Assembly: GCA_046758065.1 (NCBI GenBank)
Contig: JBHHZM010000153.1
Span: 1-6,509, forward strand
Reading direction: 5' to 3'
Length of the DNA: 6,509 nucleotides
Origin: JBHHZM01 sp046758065
GTDB taxonomy: Bacteria; Pseudomonadota; Alphaproteobacteria; JAAXGF01
A program made the translations under genes and the position numbers. The notes under the pieces are model-generated. The model made no database searches. It had not been told where the DNA came from and saw only the letters and a list, made by a program, of their open reading frames with translations. This document shows, piece by piece, positions 6,297 to 6,509 of this stretch (position 1 is its first letter; each line of letters starts with the position of its first letter).

Positions 6297-6422
6297 TTTC
6301 TCACCAAGGTCGCGGCGGTGCCTCCGTCATCGACGGCGGGGACATCCGCCGAACGATCAGGGACTCCCGTTTCCCGGCCGCTCCCGCGCGCCCGCGACGC
6401 TGCTCGCGACCTTGGTGGGAAA
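6297..6422. repeat. 126-bp element with 18-bp terminal inverted repeats
   Basis: The left end TTTCTCACCAAGGTCGCG (6297-6314) and the right end CGCGACCTTGGTGGGAAA (6405-6422) are inverted copies with a single mismatch (17/18), enclosing 90 bases. The interior holds short hairpins such as CCGTC-ATC-GACGG near 6329 and GGCGG-loop-CCGCC just after it. No open frame with a recognisable product is inside and no clear target duplication flanks it. The shape fits a small non-autonomous mobile element (MITE-like) or a structured RNA. A shorter relative with the same terminal core lies at 5169-5233. Confidence 0.7.
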
Positions 6423-6460
6423 CCCAAGCTAGGCAACAATTTCCCGAGCCGGGGCAGACG

Positions 6461-6509
6461 GTGGCGGCCCAGCCAGCCCCCGCCCGCGGCGACACCGCCC
6501 TGGTGTCTC
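6461..6509 (+). CDS. Possible start of a rightward gene, cut by the window edge
   Basis: A GTG at 6461 opens a frame that stays open to the end of the window (MAAQPAPARGDTALVS). It is preceded by GGGG about 6 nt upstream (6451-6454), and 14 of its 16 visible third codon positions are G or C, as expected for coding DNA in this GC-rich genome. Only 16 codons are visible, too few to recognise a product. By position (divergent from fliX) a flagellar gene is plausible, but this stretch does not resemble the start of FlgI as I know it. Random open frames are common at this GC content, so confidence is low. Confidence 0.2.
   Translation, partial: MAAQPAPARGDTALVS

Noticed and set aside
6301..6495. 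Leftward 64-codon open frame through the 126-bp element
   Set aside because: It reads through both terminal repeats, has no ribosome site or recognisable protein features, and is probably chance.

Overview
The window looks like a piece of a GC-rich alphaproteobacterial chromosome. The evidence is a FliX-type flagellar regulator (known only from Alphaproteobacteria), a full two-sided CtrA box, a DksA of the zinc-ligand-poor alphaproteobacterial type, and a six-gene glycerol-type ABC transporter operon of the GlpSTPQV class described in Rhizobium leguminosarum. Gene order and protein style suggest a Rhodospirillales-like or related lineage, but the genus cannot be fixed from the sequence. All confidently called genes lie on the minus strand, so the window reads from right to left.

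Right part (about 5170-6509): a divergent regulatory region with a perfect CtrA box (6275-6290) lies upstream of fliX (6202-5783), which is followed by dksA (5674-5234). dksA has its own plausible sigma-70 promoter at 5712-5740. Two members of a small inverted-repeat family bracket exactly this pair. One is a 126-bp element (6297-6422) beside the CtrA box. The other is a 65-bp hairpin (5169-5233) that starts on the base after the dksA stop codon. A rightward gene may begin near 6461, but only 49 bases of it are visible.

Middle gap (4884-5168): no convincing gene. It holds a weak terminator-like hairpin for dksA and must contain the promoter of the transporter operon, which I could not pin down.

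Left part (1-4883): a tightly packed operon glpS-glpT-glpP-glpQ-DUF2160-glpV. glpS overlaps glpT by 20 bp, glpP overlaps glpQ by the 4-bp ATGA junction, and the other early gaps are 15-16 nt. The 111-nt gap before glpV carries a perfect 7-bp stem-loop. The parts form one importer: a periplasmic binding protein (GlpV, running off the left edge), two permeases (GlpP, GlpQ), a small three-helix membrane protein of unknown role (DUF2160), and two different MalK-like ATPases. No glpD, glpK or glpR is in view, so the glycerol assignment rests on family resemblance and gene order.

The most interesting points are: (1) the two ATPases carry complementary lesions (GlpS lost the switch histidine, GlpT lost the LSGGQ signature), predicting a heterodimer with one canonical and one degenerate ATP site; (2) the inverted-repeat family flanking fliX-dksA, whose base changes keep pairing as G-U only in a rightward transcript; (3) the CtrA box next to it. 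I found no evidence of a defence system, CRISPR array, phage or transposase.
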